From positions 1 to 64,000 of the forward strand of contig NZ_MVIJ01000030.1 of assembly GCF_002086735.1 (NCBI RefSeq): 64,000 nucleotides of DNA. The letters are read 5' to 3'. Positions 25,799 to 34,114 of this stretch are shown one piece after another. A program made the translations under genes and the position numbers. This DNA is from Mycobacterium scrofulaceum. GTDB taxonomy: Bacteria > Actinomycetota > Actinomycetes > Mycobacteriales > Mycobacteriaceae. Every line of letters starts with the position of its first letter. The stretch's first letter is position 1. Under the pieces are notes generated by a model. That model saw nothing but the letters and a program-made list of their open reading frames with translations, searched no databases and had not been told where the DNA came from.

Positions 25799-27859
25799 TC
25801 ATCGACGCCCCGGTTGGTTGCGTTCCTCTTTCATTTTCGCGACCAGCGTCAAGACGTCATAAGTAGCCGCCTGCTCACCATGCTGATTGGTCACCACGGC
25901 ATCCCAGCGGACTTCGCCGTAGTCGGCCGAAAGCCGCGGTGTCAGCTGCTTTGCGGTCAGGGTGACGGTCAGGGCGTCTCCAGCTTTCACCGGGGTGAGG
26001 AAGCGCAGCCCGTCCACGCCAAAGTTCGCCAGGACCGGACCCGGGCTGGGTTCGACGAACAAGCCGGCTGCCAGCGAAACGACGAGATAGCCGTGCGCGA
26101 CGATCCCGCCGAACAACGGGTTGTTGGCCGCTGCCGCTGGGTCGGTGTGAGCATAGAAGGTGTCGCCGGTGAACTCGGCGAAGTGGTGAATGTCTTCGAG
26201 GCTGACGACCCGCGGGCCGCCGACGATCGTGTCGCCGATGTGCAGCTCCTCGAGGTGCTTGCGGAACGGGTGCACGTCCGTGGCGGTCCGTGCGGAACCG
26301 GTGGTCCAGCGACCGGTGATTGCTGTCATCATGTCGGGACCGGCCTGGATCGCGCTGCGTTGCATGAAGTGCAGGACGCCCCGGATGCCCCCCAACTCTT
26401 CTCCGGCGCCCGCACGACCCGGCCCACCATGCACGAGGGTGGGCAGCGGCGATCCGTGGCCGGTCGACTCCTTGGCGTCGTCGCGGTCGAGCACGAGAAC
26501 GCGGCCGTGATACGGGGCGATGCCGATCGTCACCCGTCGTGCCACCGCGGCATCGTGGGTAACCAATGACCCGACGAGACTTCCCTTTCCGCGCGCCGCG
26601 AGCGCGATGGCGTCATCGATGTCGCGGTAGCCGATGACGGTGCTCACCGGGCCGAAAGCCTCTACCTCATGCACGGCGGCGGCCGTGGGATCCGTTGCCC
26701 GCAGCAGCATTGGCGGCAGGAAGGCGCCACGGGCGGCGTCGGCGCCCTCGACGGTGAACGATTCCGGGTCGCCGAAGACAAGGGCAGCGGCGTCGCGAAG
26801 GCTCTTGAGCGACCGCAGCACTTCTTCGCGCTGATCGAGGCTGGCCAACGGACCCATCCGCACGCCATCGAGCGCCGGGTCACCCACGACGATGTGCGCC
26901 AGTCGCGCGCTCGTCGCGTCGATGACCTCATCGAGAAGTTCGTGGGGCACCAGGGCGCGCCGGATGGCCGTGCACTTCTGGCCCGCCTTCGAGGTCATCT
27001 CCGACACGAGTTGCTCGACATACAAGTCGAACTCGGGGGTGTCCGCAGTGGCATCGGGGCCCAGGATCGAGCAGTTCAGGGAATCGGCCTCGCCGTTGAA
27101 GCGCAGACCGCCCTCGACCACCGCGGGATGGCCGCGGAGCTTGGCCGCGGTCGATGCCGACCCGGTGAACAACACACTGTCCTGGCTGTCGAGGTGGTCC
27201 AGCAACTGGTGCGGGCTGGCGCACAGCAGCTGCACGGACCCTTCGGGAAGTAACCCGGAGTCAACGATGGCGCGGAACACCAATTCGGTCAGGTAGGCGG
27301 TTTGGTGTGCCGGCTTGACGATCGAGGGCACCCCGGCGATAAACGCCGGGGCCAGTTTTTCCAACATGCCCCACACCGGGAAGTTGAACGCATTGATCTG
27401 GACAGCGACGCCGGCGCGCGAGGTGTAGATGTGCTGTCCGACGAATGCACCGGTGCGGCCGAGCCTTTCAGCGGGGCCATCGAGGTGGACGGTGTCGTTC
27501 GGCAGTTCGCGCGTGCCCTTGCTCGCGTAGCTGAACAATGTGCCGATTCCCCCGTCGACGTCGATCGCCGAGTCGCGGGCGGTCGCGCCCGTGGCCGCCG
27601 ACAGCGGGTAGAACTCTTCCTTGCGACTCATGAGCAGCTTGCCCAGCGATTTCAGCGCGTTGGCCCGCTGATGAAAGGTCAACGCGCGCAACGCCGGGCC
27701 GCCGGCCTCACGCCCGTGGGCGATGAGGGCGGCCACGTCCACCGGACCCGTCGCGAATCGGGCCACTTCCTCGCCGGTGACCGCGTTGAACAGTGGGACG
27801 TCATCCCCCGCCGGCGCGACCCAGCTTCCCGTCACGTAGCTCTTCAGCACATCGGTCAT
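25799..27859 (-). CDS. paaZ: Bifunctional PaaZ: oxepin-CoA hydrolase / semialdehyde dehydrogenase
   Basis: 686 residues; E. coli PaaZ has 681. The N-terminal aldehyde dehydrogenase domain (1-~530) has general base E257 (LRFNGEADS) and nucleophile C296 (KAGQKCTAIR), equivalent to E256 and C295 of E. coli. The C-terminal MaoC-type hydratase domain (about 545-686) has FAEFTGDTFYAHTDPAAA and FGGIVAHGYLVVS. It opens the oxepin-CoA ring and oxidises the resulting semialdehyde in phenylacetate degradation. The ATG at 27859 follows AAAGGAGCC. A PaaR-type box lies at 27880-27893, upstream of it. Confidence 0.95.
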   Translation of the reverse strand: MTDVLKSYVTGSWVAPAGDDVPLFNAVTGEEVARFATGPVDVAALIAHGREAGGPALRALTFHQRANALKSLGKLLMSRKEEFYPLSAATGATARDSAIDVDGGIGTLFSYASKGTRELPNDTVHLDGPAERLGRTGAFVGQHIYTSRAGVAVQINAFNFPVWGMLEKLAPAFIAGVPSIVKPAHQTAYLTELVFRAIVDSGLLPEGSVQLLCASPHQLLDHLDSQDSVLFTGSASTAAKLRGHPAVVEGGLRFNGEADSLNCSILGPDATADTPEFDLYVEQLVSEMTSKAGQKCTAIRRALVPHELLDEVIDATSARLAHIVVGDPALDGVRMGPLASLDQREEVLRSLKSLRDAAALVFGDPESFTVEGADAARGAFLPPMLLRATDPTAAAVHEVEAFGPVSTVIGYRDIDDAIALAARGKGSLVGSLVTHDAAVARRVTIGIAPYHGRVLVLDRDDAKESTGHGSPLPTLVHGGPGRAGAGEELGGIRGVLHFMQRSAIQAGPDMMTAITGRWTTGSARTATDVHPFRKHLEELHIGDTIVGGPRVVSLEDIHHFAEFTGDTFYAHTDPAAAANNPLFGGIVAHGYLVVSLAAGLFVEPSPGPVLANFGVDGLRFLTPVKAGDALTVTLTAKQLTPRLSADYGEVRWDAVVTNQHGEQAATYDVLTLVAKMKEERNQPGRR

Positions 27860-27879
27860 CCAGCAGGCTCCTTTAACCA

Positions 27880-27893
27880 ACCGTCCATTCGTT
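27880..27893. promoter_or_regulatory. PaaR-type operator box 1 (paaZ)
   Basis: ACCGTCCATTCGTT agrees at 12 of 14 bases with ACCGACCATTCGGT, the reverse complement of box 2. The wider sequence AACCG-N10-CGGTT is symmetric. It sits 21 bases upstream of the paaZ start codon, where a repressor would block initiation. Confidence 0.65.
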
Positions 27894-27966
27894 CGGTTAT
27901 CACCATGCCAGCGGGGCCATCGCCGCGTCAAGCGCACGTCAGGGGGCGGTAATACCGGCCGAACGG

Positions 27967-28644
27967 TCAGTCTGCGGCAGCAGCGGTGCGCAGTCCGTCG
28001 AAGATCATCGTCGCCACCGCGTCAGCGAGTTCGTCGGCGCCCAGGGCACGGCTTGGCCGGTACCACTCGATGAGGGAGTTGACGGTGCCGAAGATGAGCC
28101 GGCTCGTCAGTGCCGGATCGACGTCGGGGCGAATGCTGCCCTCGTCGCACGCGTCCTCGACGAGCTTTCCGACGATGTGGTCGAACTCGCGGCGCCGCGC
28201 CAAAGCGCGGCGCTCCACGGTGGTGTTGCCGCGAATCCGCAGCAGCAGCGTCACGTAGGGAAGCTCCTCGACCAGCACATGGATACTGCGTTTGACCAGG
28301 TTTCCCAGGCGTTCGATGGCCGGCCCGGTAGTGGTGTCCGGGGCTTGCGTGGCGGCGAAGAGCGCGTCCAGGGCCCGATCCACGGCGAGCCGCAGCAGCT
28401 CTTCCTTACCGCTGACGTGGTGATAGATCGACGACTTGCTGATGCCCAGCCGGGCCGACAGGTGTTCCATCGACGTGCCGTCGTAGCCGCGTTGGTTGAA
28501 CACGCCCACGGCAATGGCCAGCAAAGAGTCCAAGTCATAGCCCGGCCGACCGACTTGCCCGGTGGGGCGCGAACGCGGTGCGGCCATGTTGATCATCATG
28601 ACATCTCGCGTCATCCACACGCCGGCAACCTCTCGCCCAGCCAT
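27967..28644 (-). CDS. paaR: TetR family regulator of the phenylacetate genes (PaaR-like)
   Basis: 225 residues from the ATG at 28644, or 206 from the ATG at 28587 (MAAPRSRP). The helix-turn-helix spans YDGTSMEHLSARLGISKSSI and YHHVSGKEELLRLAVDRAL; the C-terminal domain (about 85-225) would bind the effector. A perfect TATAAT (28654-28659, minus strand) lies 9 bases from the ATG at 28644, so transcription may start almost at that codon. It is divergent from the paa operon. Three similar boxes at the paaZ, paaR and paaA promoters suggest a regulon repressor released by phenylacetyl-CoA; the effector is inferred from paa regulators in general. Confidence 0.85.
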   Translation of the reverse strand: MAGREVAGVWMTRDVMMINMAAPRSRPTGQVGRPGYDLDSLLAIAVGVFNQRGYDGTSMEHLSARLGISKSSIYHHVSGKEELLRLAVDRALDALFAATQAPDTTTGPAIERLGNLVKRSIHVLVEELPYVTLLLRIRGNTTVERRALARRREFDHIVGKLVEDACDEGSIRPDVDPALTSRLIFGTVNSLIEWYRPSRALGADELADAVATMIFDGLRTAAAAD

Positions 28645-28653
28645 CTGCTATGA

Positions 28654-28680
28654 ATTATAGACCGAATGGTCGGTTATCAT
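28654..28680. promoter_or_regulatory. PaaR-type operator box 2 within divergent promoters
   Basis: ACCGAATGGTCGGT (28661-28674) has perfect five-base arms ACCGA/TCGGT. To its left TATAAT (minus strand, 28654-28659) is the -10 of paaR. To its right TATCAT (28675-28680) fits a -10 for the rightward leader ORF at 28704. One bound dimer would cover both promoters. Confidence 0.7.
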
Positions 28681-28703
28681 CGGAATCGCGAAAGGATGGC
28701 GGG

Positions 28704-28820
28704 GTGGACGCAGATGTCGATCTGGTCGACGGCTTGTTCCGCGCCTACGGCATCGGGACCGCGCAATCGTCGCGCCCACTGTCCGGCGGTTCGGTGGCCA
28801 TGTTGATCGAGGCGCTGTGA
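28704..28820 (+). CDS. 38-residue leader ORF coupled to the enoyl-CoA hydratase gene
   Basis: GTG at 28704, stop at 28820, 38 residues: MDADVDLVDGLFRAYGIGTA then a Ser/Gly-rich middle and AMLIEAL at the end. AAAGGA lies 7 bases before the start. The stop overlaps the next start as GTGA, so ribosomes finishing this ORF could start the hydratase. It is the first ORF after the divergent promoter and box 2. I recognise no family. It may be a real micro-protein, a coupling leader, or the remnant of a larger gene. Confidence 0.45.
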   Translation: MDADVDLVDGLFRAYGIGTAQSSRPLSGGSVAMLIEAL

Positions 28821-29557
28821 CCGACTACGAGACGCTGCGCGTCCACGAGGATGACGACCGTGTGGTGGTCGAATTGCACCGCCCGGCCCAACGCAATGCC
28901 ATCAACGCCGCAATGGTCACCGAACTTCACGCGGTTTGCGCGGTTCTGGAGTGCCGGCCCCGCGTGCTCGTCGTCGGCGCCACCGGCCGCGACTTCGCCG
29001 CCGGCGCGGACATCGGCGAACTCCGCTCGCGGGGGCGCGACGAAGCGTTGGCCGGAATCAATCGCGGTGTCTTCGACCGAATTGCGGCGCTGCCGATGCC
29101 CACCATCGCCGCCGTGGAGGGCAATGCGTTGGGCGGCGGCGCCGAACTGACGTATGCCTGCGACCTACGCGTCGCGGCAACAGGCGCCCGGTTCGGCAAT
29201 CCCGAACCCGGACTCGGAATCCTCGCCGCCGCGGGCGCCAGCTACCGGCTCACCGACTTGGTAGGCAAATCCATTGCCAAGCAGGTCATCCTCGGCGGAC
29301 GCATCCTCGACGCCGAGGCCGCACTGCAGTGCGGCCTGGTCGGTGAGGTGGTCGAGACGGGGACGGCACTCAGCCGCGCATGCACCCTGGCGGACCGGAT
29401 TGCCCGGCTCTCGCCACTGGCGGTGCGGATCTCCAAGGCGGTTGTGGATGCCACCGCACCGCATCCCCTGCTCGATGACATCGCTCAGGCGGTCCTGTTC
29501 GAAAGCCCCGACAAAGTCGAGCGGATGACCCGGTTTCTGGAAAAGAGGACCTCATGA
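28817..29557 (+). CDS. Enoyl-CoA hydratase, PaaF-like
   Basis: 246 residues of the crotonase family. Both catalytic glutamates are present: GGGAELTYACDL and GNPEPGLGIL. The oxyanion segment is DFAAGADIGEL. Full catalytic residues and its place in the paa operon make it the likely hydratase of 2,3-dehydroadipyl-CoA. The GTG start overlaps the 38-residue leader ORF (GTGA). Its stop overlaps the dehydrogenase start (ATGA). PaaF is assigned by position; a general beta-oxidation hydratase is the alternative. Confidence 0.85.
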   Translation: MTDYETLRVHEDDDRVVVELHRPAQRNAINAAMVTELHAVCAVLECRPRVLVVGATGRDFAAGADIGELRSRGRDEALAGINRGVFDRIAALPMPTIAAVEGNALGGGAELTYACDLRVAATGARFGNPEPGLGILAAAGASYRLTDLVGKSIAKQVILGGRILDAEAALQCGLVGEVVETGTALSRACTLADRIARLSPLAVRISKAVVDATAPHPLLDDIAQAVLFESPDKVERMTRFLEKRTS

Positions 29558-30411
29558 TCACCGTGCCCGAAGTGGTCGCCGTCATCGGCGGAGGGCGGAT
29601 GGGCGCCGGCATCGGCCAGGTCTTCGCCGCGGCCGGGTCGACGGTCGTCGTGGCGGAGGCGAACCCGGACGCGGCAGTGGCTGCCCGCGCACGGGTTGCC
29701 GCCGGGCTGGCCCGCGCGGCGGACAAAGGCAGCCTGGGCGACGATGCGCAGCGGATTATGACGCGGGTGCATACCGTGACGGCACTGACCGAATTGCCCT
29801 CCGACGCAAATCTTGTCATCGAGGCGGTGCCCGAACGGACGGCCGACAAGATCAATGTGCTGTCCGGGGCGGAAAAGGTCGTCGCCCCAACCGCCGTGCT
29901 CGCTTCGAACACCAGCTCCCTGTCGATTGGAGAAATAGCTGCGGCGCTGCGCTTTCCGGAGCGGTTCGTCGGCATGCACTTCTTCAATCCGGTGCCGGCC
30001 TCTGCACTGGTCGAGGTGGTGCGCGGACCAGCGACCGCTGCCGACGTCGTCGACCAGGTGCTCGGCTGGATTCACGAACTCGGGAAATCCGATGTGGTCG
30101 TCGAGGATTCACCGGGTTTTGCTACTAGCCGCCTCGGCGTGGCGCTGGGGCTGGAAGCGATCCGCATGCTCGAGGAAAACGTTGCGGACGCCGCGTCGAT
30201 CGACCGTGCGATGGAATTCGGTTACCGGCATCCGATGGGTCCACTCCGATCCACAGACCTCGTCGGACTGGACGTCCGGCTTGCGATCGCCGAGCACCTG
30301 CACACCACCTTGGGGGAACGCTTCCGGCCACCGGCGCTGCTGCGCGACAAAGTCGCCCGCGGAGAACTGGGCCGCAAGACCGGCCAGGGGTTCTTCCCCT
30401 GGCCGCGGTGA
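29554..30411 (+). CDS. 3-hydroxyacyl-CoA dehydrogenase, PaaH-like
   Basis: 285 residues. The N-terminal NAD-binding motif is VIGGGRMGAGIGQVFAAAG. SNTSSLSIGEIAAAL and GMHFFNPVPASALVEVV carry the catalytic Ser, His and Asn positions, with the matching Glu in LVIEAVPE. The C-terminal helical domain has GFATSRLGVALGLEAIRMLE. It would oxidise 3-hydroxyadipyl-CoA to 3-oxoadipyl-CoA. The ATG overlaps the preceding stop. The thiolase that would finish the pathway (PaaJ) is not in this window. Confidence 0.85.
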   Translation: MITVPEVVAVIGGGRMGAGIGQVFAAAGSTVVVAEANPDAAVAARARVAAGLARAADKGSLGDDAQRIMTRVHTVTALTELPSDANLVIEAVPERTADKINVLSGAEKVVAPTAVLASNTSSLSIGEIAAALRFPERFVGMHFFNPVPASALVEVVRGPATAADVVDQVLGWIHELGKSDVVVEDSPGFATSRLGVALGLEAIRMLEENVADAASIDRAMEFGYRHPMGPLRSTDLVGLDVRLAIAEHLHTTLGERFRPPALLRDKVARGELGRKTGQGFFPWPR

Positions 30412-30432
30412 ACAACCATTGAGGAGCATCCG

Positions 30433-31233
30433 ATGACAGAAACTTCCATGGCCACCGTCGCCTATCACGTCGACGGCGCTCTGGCCGCGATTCGACTCGA
30501 CCGGCCCGCGGCTTCCAACGCCCTTGACCGCGCCACCAAGCAGCAGCTGCTGAATGCGCTGACCGCGGTCGGGGCGGACGACAGCGTGCGCGCCCTCGTG
30601 ATCACCGCTGCCGGAAAGAACTTCTGCGTAGGCCAGGACCTCGCCGAACACGTCGATGCGCTGCACGCCGACCCCGGCCACGCGATGGACACCGTGCGCG
30701 ACCACTACAACCCGATCCTGACGGCGCTACACGCGATCAAGGTACCTGTCGTCGTTGGGATCAACGGCGCCTGCGTCGGCGCGGGGCTGGGTTTGGCCCT
30801 GGCGGGCGACGTCCGCATCGCCGGCTCGAAGGCCAAGTTCGGCACCGCCTTCACCGGCATCGGCCTGGCGGCCGACTCCGCGCTGTCCGCATCGCTGCCC
30901 CGGCTCATCGGAGGCGGTCGCGCCGCGGCCATGTTTTTGCTCGCAGACACCGTCGACGCGGCCACCGCCCACGCGTGGGGACTCGTGCATCAGGTCGTCG
31001 GCCCCGATGTCCTCGACGAGGTGGCGACCGGCCTTGCGGCGCGCCTGGCCGTCGGACCCACCGCCGCCTTCGGCGCCGTCAAGGCCCTGCTAGCCGAAAA
31101 CGCCACTGCCTCATTGCAAGACGTCCTCGAACGTGAGGCCGCCGCACAGCAGCGCCTCGGGACGTCGACCGATCATGCTGCGGCCGTCGAGGCATTCCTC
31201 ACCAAGGCCAGGCCCGTCTTCGTAGGGCACTGA
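30433..31233 (+). CDS. paaG: Enoyl-CoA isomerase/hydratase, PaaG-like
   Basis: 266 residues, crotonase fold. The first catalytic Glu is absent (ACVGAGLGLALAGDV) but a single Asp is kept in GLAADSALSASLPRLIG. That pattern is typical of PaaG-type isomerases, not hydratases. It also has FCVGQDLAEHVDALH near the N-terminus. PaaG converts the ring 1,2-epoxide of phenylacetyl-CoA to oxepin-CoA and moves double bonds later in the pathway. The ATG follows GAGGAG. It is 21 bases after the dehydrogenase and 76 bases before paaA, where a separate promoter and operator box lie. Confidence 0.85.
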   Translation: MTETSMATVAYHVDGALAAIRLDRPAASNALDRATKQQLLNALTAVGADDSVRALVITAAGKNFCVGQDLAEHVDALHADPGHAMDTVRDHYNPILTALHAIKVPVVVGINGACVGAGLGLALAGDVRIAGSKAKFGTAFTGIGLAADSALSASLPRLIGGGRAAAMFLLADTVDAATAHAWGLVHQVVGPDVLDEVATGLAARLAVGPTAAFGAVKALLAENATASLQDVLEREAAAQQRLGTSTDHAAAVEAFLTKARPVFVGH

Positions 31234-31274
31234 AGCCGCCCAACTTGTGTTCAAGCCCGCGATCCGGCAGACTT

Positions 31275-31292
31275 TATAACCGACCGTTCGGT
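31275..31292 (+). promoter_or_regulatory. paaA promoter with PaaR-type operator box 3
   Basis: TATAAC (31275-31280) is a good -10 element and overlaps ACCGACCGTTCGGT (31279-31292), a box with perfect arms ACCGA/TCGGT. The paaA ATG follows at 31310 after a GGAGG sequence. This indicates a second start for the paaABCDE-K genes within the operon. Confidence 0.65.
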
Positions 31293-31309
31293 AGGTAATA
31301 GGAGGGTGG

Positions 31310-32290
31310 ATGACCTTGGGCGACGTATCGTCGCAGACGGGTGGCCACGACCCCGCTCCACTGGCGCGGGAGTTCGAAGCAATCGTCGCCGACGGCATGC
31401 GGATAGAGCCCCGCGATTGGATGCCCGACGGCTACCGCAAGACGCTGATCCGCCAGATCGCACAGCACGCTCACTCCGAAATCATCGGCATGCAGCCCGA
31501 AGGCAACTGGCTGACCCGGGCACCCTCGTTGCGCCGCAAGGCAATCCTGCTGGCCAAGGTGCAAGACGAAGCCGGCCATGGCCTCTACCTGTATTCCGCG
31601 GCCGAGACCTTGGGCGCCGACCGTGCCGACCTCAACGCCAAGCTCATTGCCGGCAAGCAGAAGTATTCCTCGATTTTCAACTACCCCGCGTTGACGTACG
31701 CCGATGTGGGCGTGATCGGCTGGCTGGTCGACGGCGCGGCGATCTGTAATCAGGTCCCGTTGTGCCGCAGCTCCTACGGACCGTACGCCCGCGCGATGAT
31801 CCGGGTTTGCAAGGAGGAGTCCTTCCACCAACGCCAGGGCTACGAACTGCTGGCCACGATGATGTCGGGCACCGACGCCCAACGCGCCATGGTCCAGGAC
31901 TCCGTCGACCGCTGGTGGTGGCCGACCCTGATGATGTTCGGCCCGCCCGACACCGATTCGTCCCACACCGCGCAGTCCATGGCATGGGGGATCAAGCGCC
32001 ATACCAACGACGAGCTCAGGCAACGCTTCGTCGACATGACGGTCCCGCAGGCCGAGGCGCTCGGCGTCACCCTGCCCGATCCGCGGCTGCGCTGGAACGA
32101 GAAACGCGGGGCACACGATTTCGGGACGCCGGATTGGAGCGAGTTCATGGACGTCATCGAGGGGCATGGCCCGTGCAACGCCGAACGCATCGCCACGCGC
32201 ACGCGCGCCCACGACAACGGCGCATGGGTGCGCGAGGCCGCGACCGCGTTCGCGGCGAAACCGCGGGCCGTGGAAGGCAAAGCCCGATGA
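31310..32290 (+). CDS. paaA: Phenylacetyl-CoA epoxidase subunit PaaA
   Basis: 326 residues. This is the catalytic di-iron subunit of the multicomponent monooxygenase that adds oxygen across the ring of phenylacetyl-CoA. Iron ligands are in the ferritin-like helices: KVQDEAGHGLYLYSAAE and RVCKEESFHQRQGYELL, both E-x2-H. Other PaaA landmarks are MQPEGNWLTRAPSLRRKAIL and WWWPTLMMFGPPD. GGAGG stands 5 bases before the ATG. First of a tight run paaA-B-C-D-E-K. Confidence 0.95.
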   Translation: MTLGDVSSQTGGHDPAPLAREFEAIVADGMRIEPRDWMPDGYRKTLIRQIAQHAHSEIIGMQPEGNWLTRAPSLRRKAILLAKVQDEAGHGLYLYSAAETLGADRADLNAKLIAGKQKYSSIFNYPALTYADVGVIGWLVDGAAICNQVPLCRSSYGPYARAMIRVCKEESFHQRQGYELLATMMSGTDAQRAMVQDSVDRWWWPTLMMFGPPDTDSSHTAQSMAWGIKRHTNDELRQRFVDMTVPQAEALGVTLPDPRLRWNEKRGAHDFGTPDWSEFMDVIEGHGPCNAERIATRTRAHDNGAWVREAATAFAAKPRAVEGKAR

Positions 32291-32655
32291 GTGACGAGGG
32301 TTTCACCGCCGAAGGCGGTCACGGTGCGGTTCCGACAGCGAGCGTGGACACCGCACCCGACAACACCGCGGTCGAGGCCGACTGGCCCCTCTACGAGGTC
32401 TTCGTCCGCGGAAGGCGCGGCCTCAACCATGTGCATGTCGGTTCGCTGCACGCTGCCGAGGAGAAGATGGCCCTGCGCCACGCGCGTGACCTCTACACCA
32501 GGCGCAACGAAGGCGTCAGCATCTGGGTGGTGCGTTCGGAGGCCATCGCCGCGTCCAGCCCCGCCGAGAAGGATCCGTTCTTCGCCCCCAGCGGCGACAA
32601 GGTGTACCGCCACCCGACCTTTTACACCATCGCCGACAACGTTCCCCACATGTGA
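32287..32655 (+). CDS. paaB: Phenylacetyl-CoA epoxidase subunit PaaB
   Basis: 122 residues. After a variable N-terminus of about 35 residues comes the conserved WPLYEVFVRGRRGLNHVHVG, then HAARDLYTRR-like and EGVSIWVVRSEAI segments. PaaB bridges PaaA-PaaC dimers in the epoxidase complex. The ATG overlaps the paaA stop (ATGA). Confidence 0.95.
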   Translation: MSDEGFTAEGGHGAVPTASVDTAPDNTAVEADWPLYEVFVRGRRGLNHVHVGSLHAAEEKMALRHARDLYTRRNEGVSIWVVRSEAIAASSPAEKDPFFAPSGDKVYRHPTFYTIADNVPHM

Positions 32656-32677
32656 TCGGCGAGGAAGGCCTGCGCGC

Positions 32678-33589
32678 ATGAACGATCACGCCAACCCCCG
32701 CGCCATCGACGAGGACACGCACAGCCAGTGGGCATTCGGCACCAGTTTCGACGATCCCCTGGCCGGCGTCGACACCACGCTGGCCGACGGCATCGACGGC
32801 CCCGACCTGGCAACCTACTGCCTGATGCTCGCCGACGATGCGTTGGTCTCCGCGCAGCGGCTGACCCAATGGTGCGCTCGCGCACCCGAACTCGAAGAGG
32901 AGATGGCACTGGCCAACATCGGGCTGGACCTGCTCGGCCAGGCCCGGCTGTTGCTGGCCCGCGCCGCGGCCGCCCACCCCGCGATTGTCCCGGCGCTGCC
33001 CGACGGCTCCCCCGTGCCCGCCGACGACGCGTTGGCCTTCTTCCGCGACGAACCGTCGTTTCGGTGCCTTCGCCTGGTCGAGCTGCCCAACGGCGACTTC
33101 GCCCACAGCATCACGCGTCTTTTGGTGTTCGCCACGTTCCGGCTGGCGACGCTGCAGCGGCTACGGGACTCGCGCGACCCGGTGCTGGCGGCGGTGGCCA
33201 CCAAGGGCGTCAAAGAAGTGACCTATCACCGCGACTACGCCGCCCGATGGTTGCTCACGCTTGCCGGGGGGACCGACGAGTCACGGCGCCGGCTCGAGCA
33301 AGCGGTCACGGGCGTATGGCCCTACGTTGACGAACTTTTCAGCGCCAACCCGGTGGAACAGCGACTTGCCGCATCGGGCGCGGCCGTTGACTCGTCCACT
33401 CTGCGCGGCGAGTTCGACGAGGTCCTCGAACAGATTTTCCAGGCCGCGCTATTGCCGCTCCCGGCGGTGCGGGCGGCGGCCCGAGTGGCCGGCAGATCGG
33501 GTCGGGACGGCACCCACACCGAAGCGCTGAGTTATCTGTTGGCCGAAATGCAGTCGGTGGCCCGGGCGCATCCCACCGGGGCATGGTGA
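32678..33589 (+). CDS. paaC: Phenylacetyl-CoA epoxidase subunit PaaC
   Basis: 303 residues of the ferritin-like structural subunit that pairs with PaaA. Landmarks: CLMLADDALVSAQRLTQWCA, LEEEMALANIGLDLLGQARL and KGVKEVTYHRDYAARWLLTL. PaaC keeps the fold but serves mainly structurally in characterised complexes. The ATG at 32678 is 22 bases after the paaB stop, with GAGGAAGG upstream. The last 7 bases overlap paaD. Confidence 0.95.
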   Translation: MNDHANPRAIDEDTHSQWAFGTSFDDPLAGVDTTLADGIDGPDLATYCLMLADDALVSAQRLTQWCARAPELEEEMALANIGLDLLGQARLLLARAAAAHPAIVPALPDGSPVPADDALAFFRDEPSFRCLRLVELPNGDFAHSITRLLVFATFRLATLQRLRDSRDPVLAAVATKGVKEVTYHRDYAARWLLTLAGGTDESRRRLEQAVTGVWPYVDELFSANPVEQRLAASGAAVDSSTLRGEFDEVLEQIFQAALLPLPAVRAAARVAGRSGRDGTHTEALSYLLAEMQSVARAHPTGAW

Positions 33590-34113
33590 GGCGAATGATC
33601 GCCGCGACGATGGGGGCGGTGGCGCGGGCGCGTGAGGTCGCCGCCACGGTGACCGACCCCGAGATGCCCATGCTGACGCTGGTTGACCTCGGAGTGTTGC
33701 GCGACGTCCACCAAGACGGGGACGGCACCATCGTCGTCACCATCACCCCGACCTACTCCGGATGTCCCGCGCTGGCCACCATGCGCGAGGACCTCTCGAA
33801 TGCGCTCGCCGCGAGGGGTTTCGAGCGGTTCGAAATCCGGATTTCGCTGGCGCCACCCTGGAGTTCGGACTGGATCACCGCCGGCGGGCGCCGCAAGCTC
33901 GAAGAACACGGGATCGCTCCCCCGCACGCCGCCCCGCGACCGGCCACCGGTCCCGTCCCCTTGACCCTCGTTGCGCGCCGCCCCGTTGTGCAGTGCCCGC
34001 AGTGCAACGGCCTGGACACCGAAGAACTGTCGGCCTTCGGGTCGACCACCTGCAAAGCCCTGCACCGGTGCCGGTGCTGCGGTGAACCATTCGAACGGAT
34101 CAAGGAGATCTGA
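33583..34113 (+). CDS. paaD: PaaD, maturation protein of the epoxidase
   Basis: 176 residues. The N-terminal DUF59/MIP18-like domain contains VTDPEMPMLTLVDLGVLRDV and TYSGCPALATM, with the conserved Cys used in iron-sulfur delivery. The C-terminus is a zinc ribbon with paired CPQC and CRCC cysteines, as in longer PaaD proteins. It is needed for an active epoxidase and probably delivers Fe-S or iron. The ATG lies inside the end of paaC (7-base overlap). paaE follows after one base. Confidence 0.9.
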   Translation: MVRRMIAATMGAVARAREVAATVTDPEMPMLTLVDLGVLRDVHQDGDGTIVVTITPTYSGCPALATMREDLSNALAARGFERFEIRISLAPPWSSDWITAGGRRKLEEHGIAPPHAAPRPATGPVPLTLVARRPVVQCPQCNGLDTEELSAFGSTTCKALHRCRCCGEPFERIKEI

Positions 34114-34114
34114 C

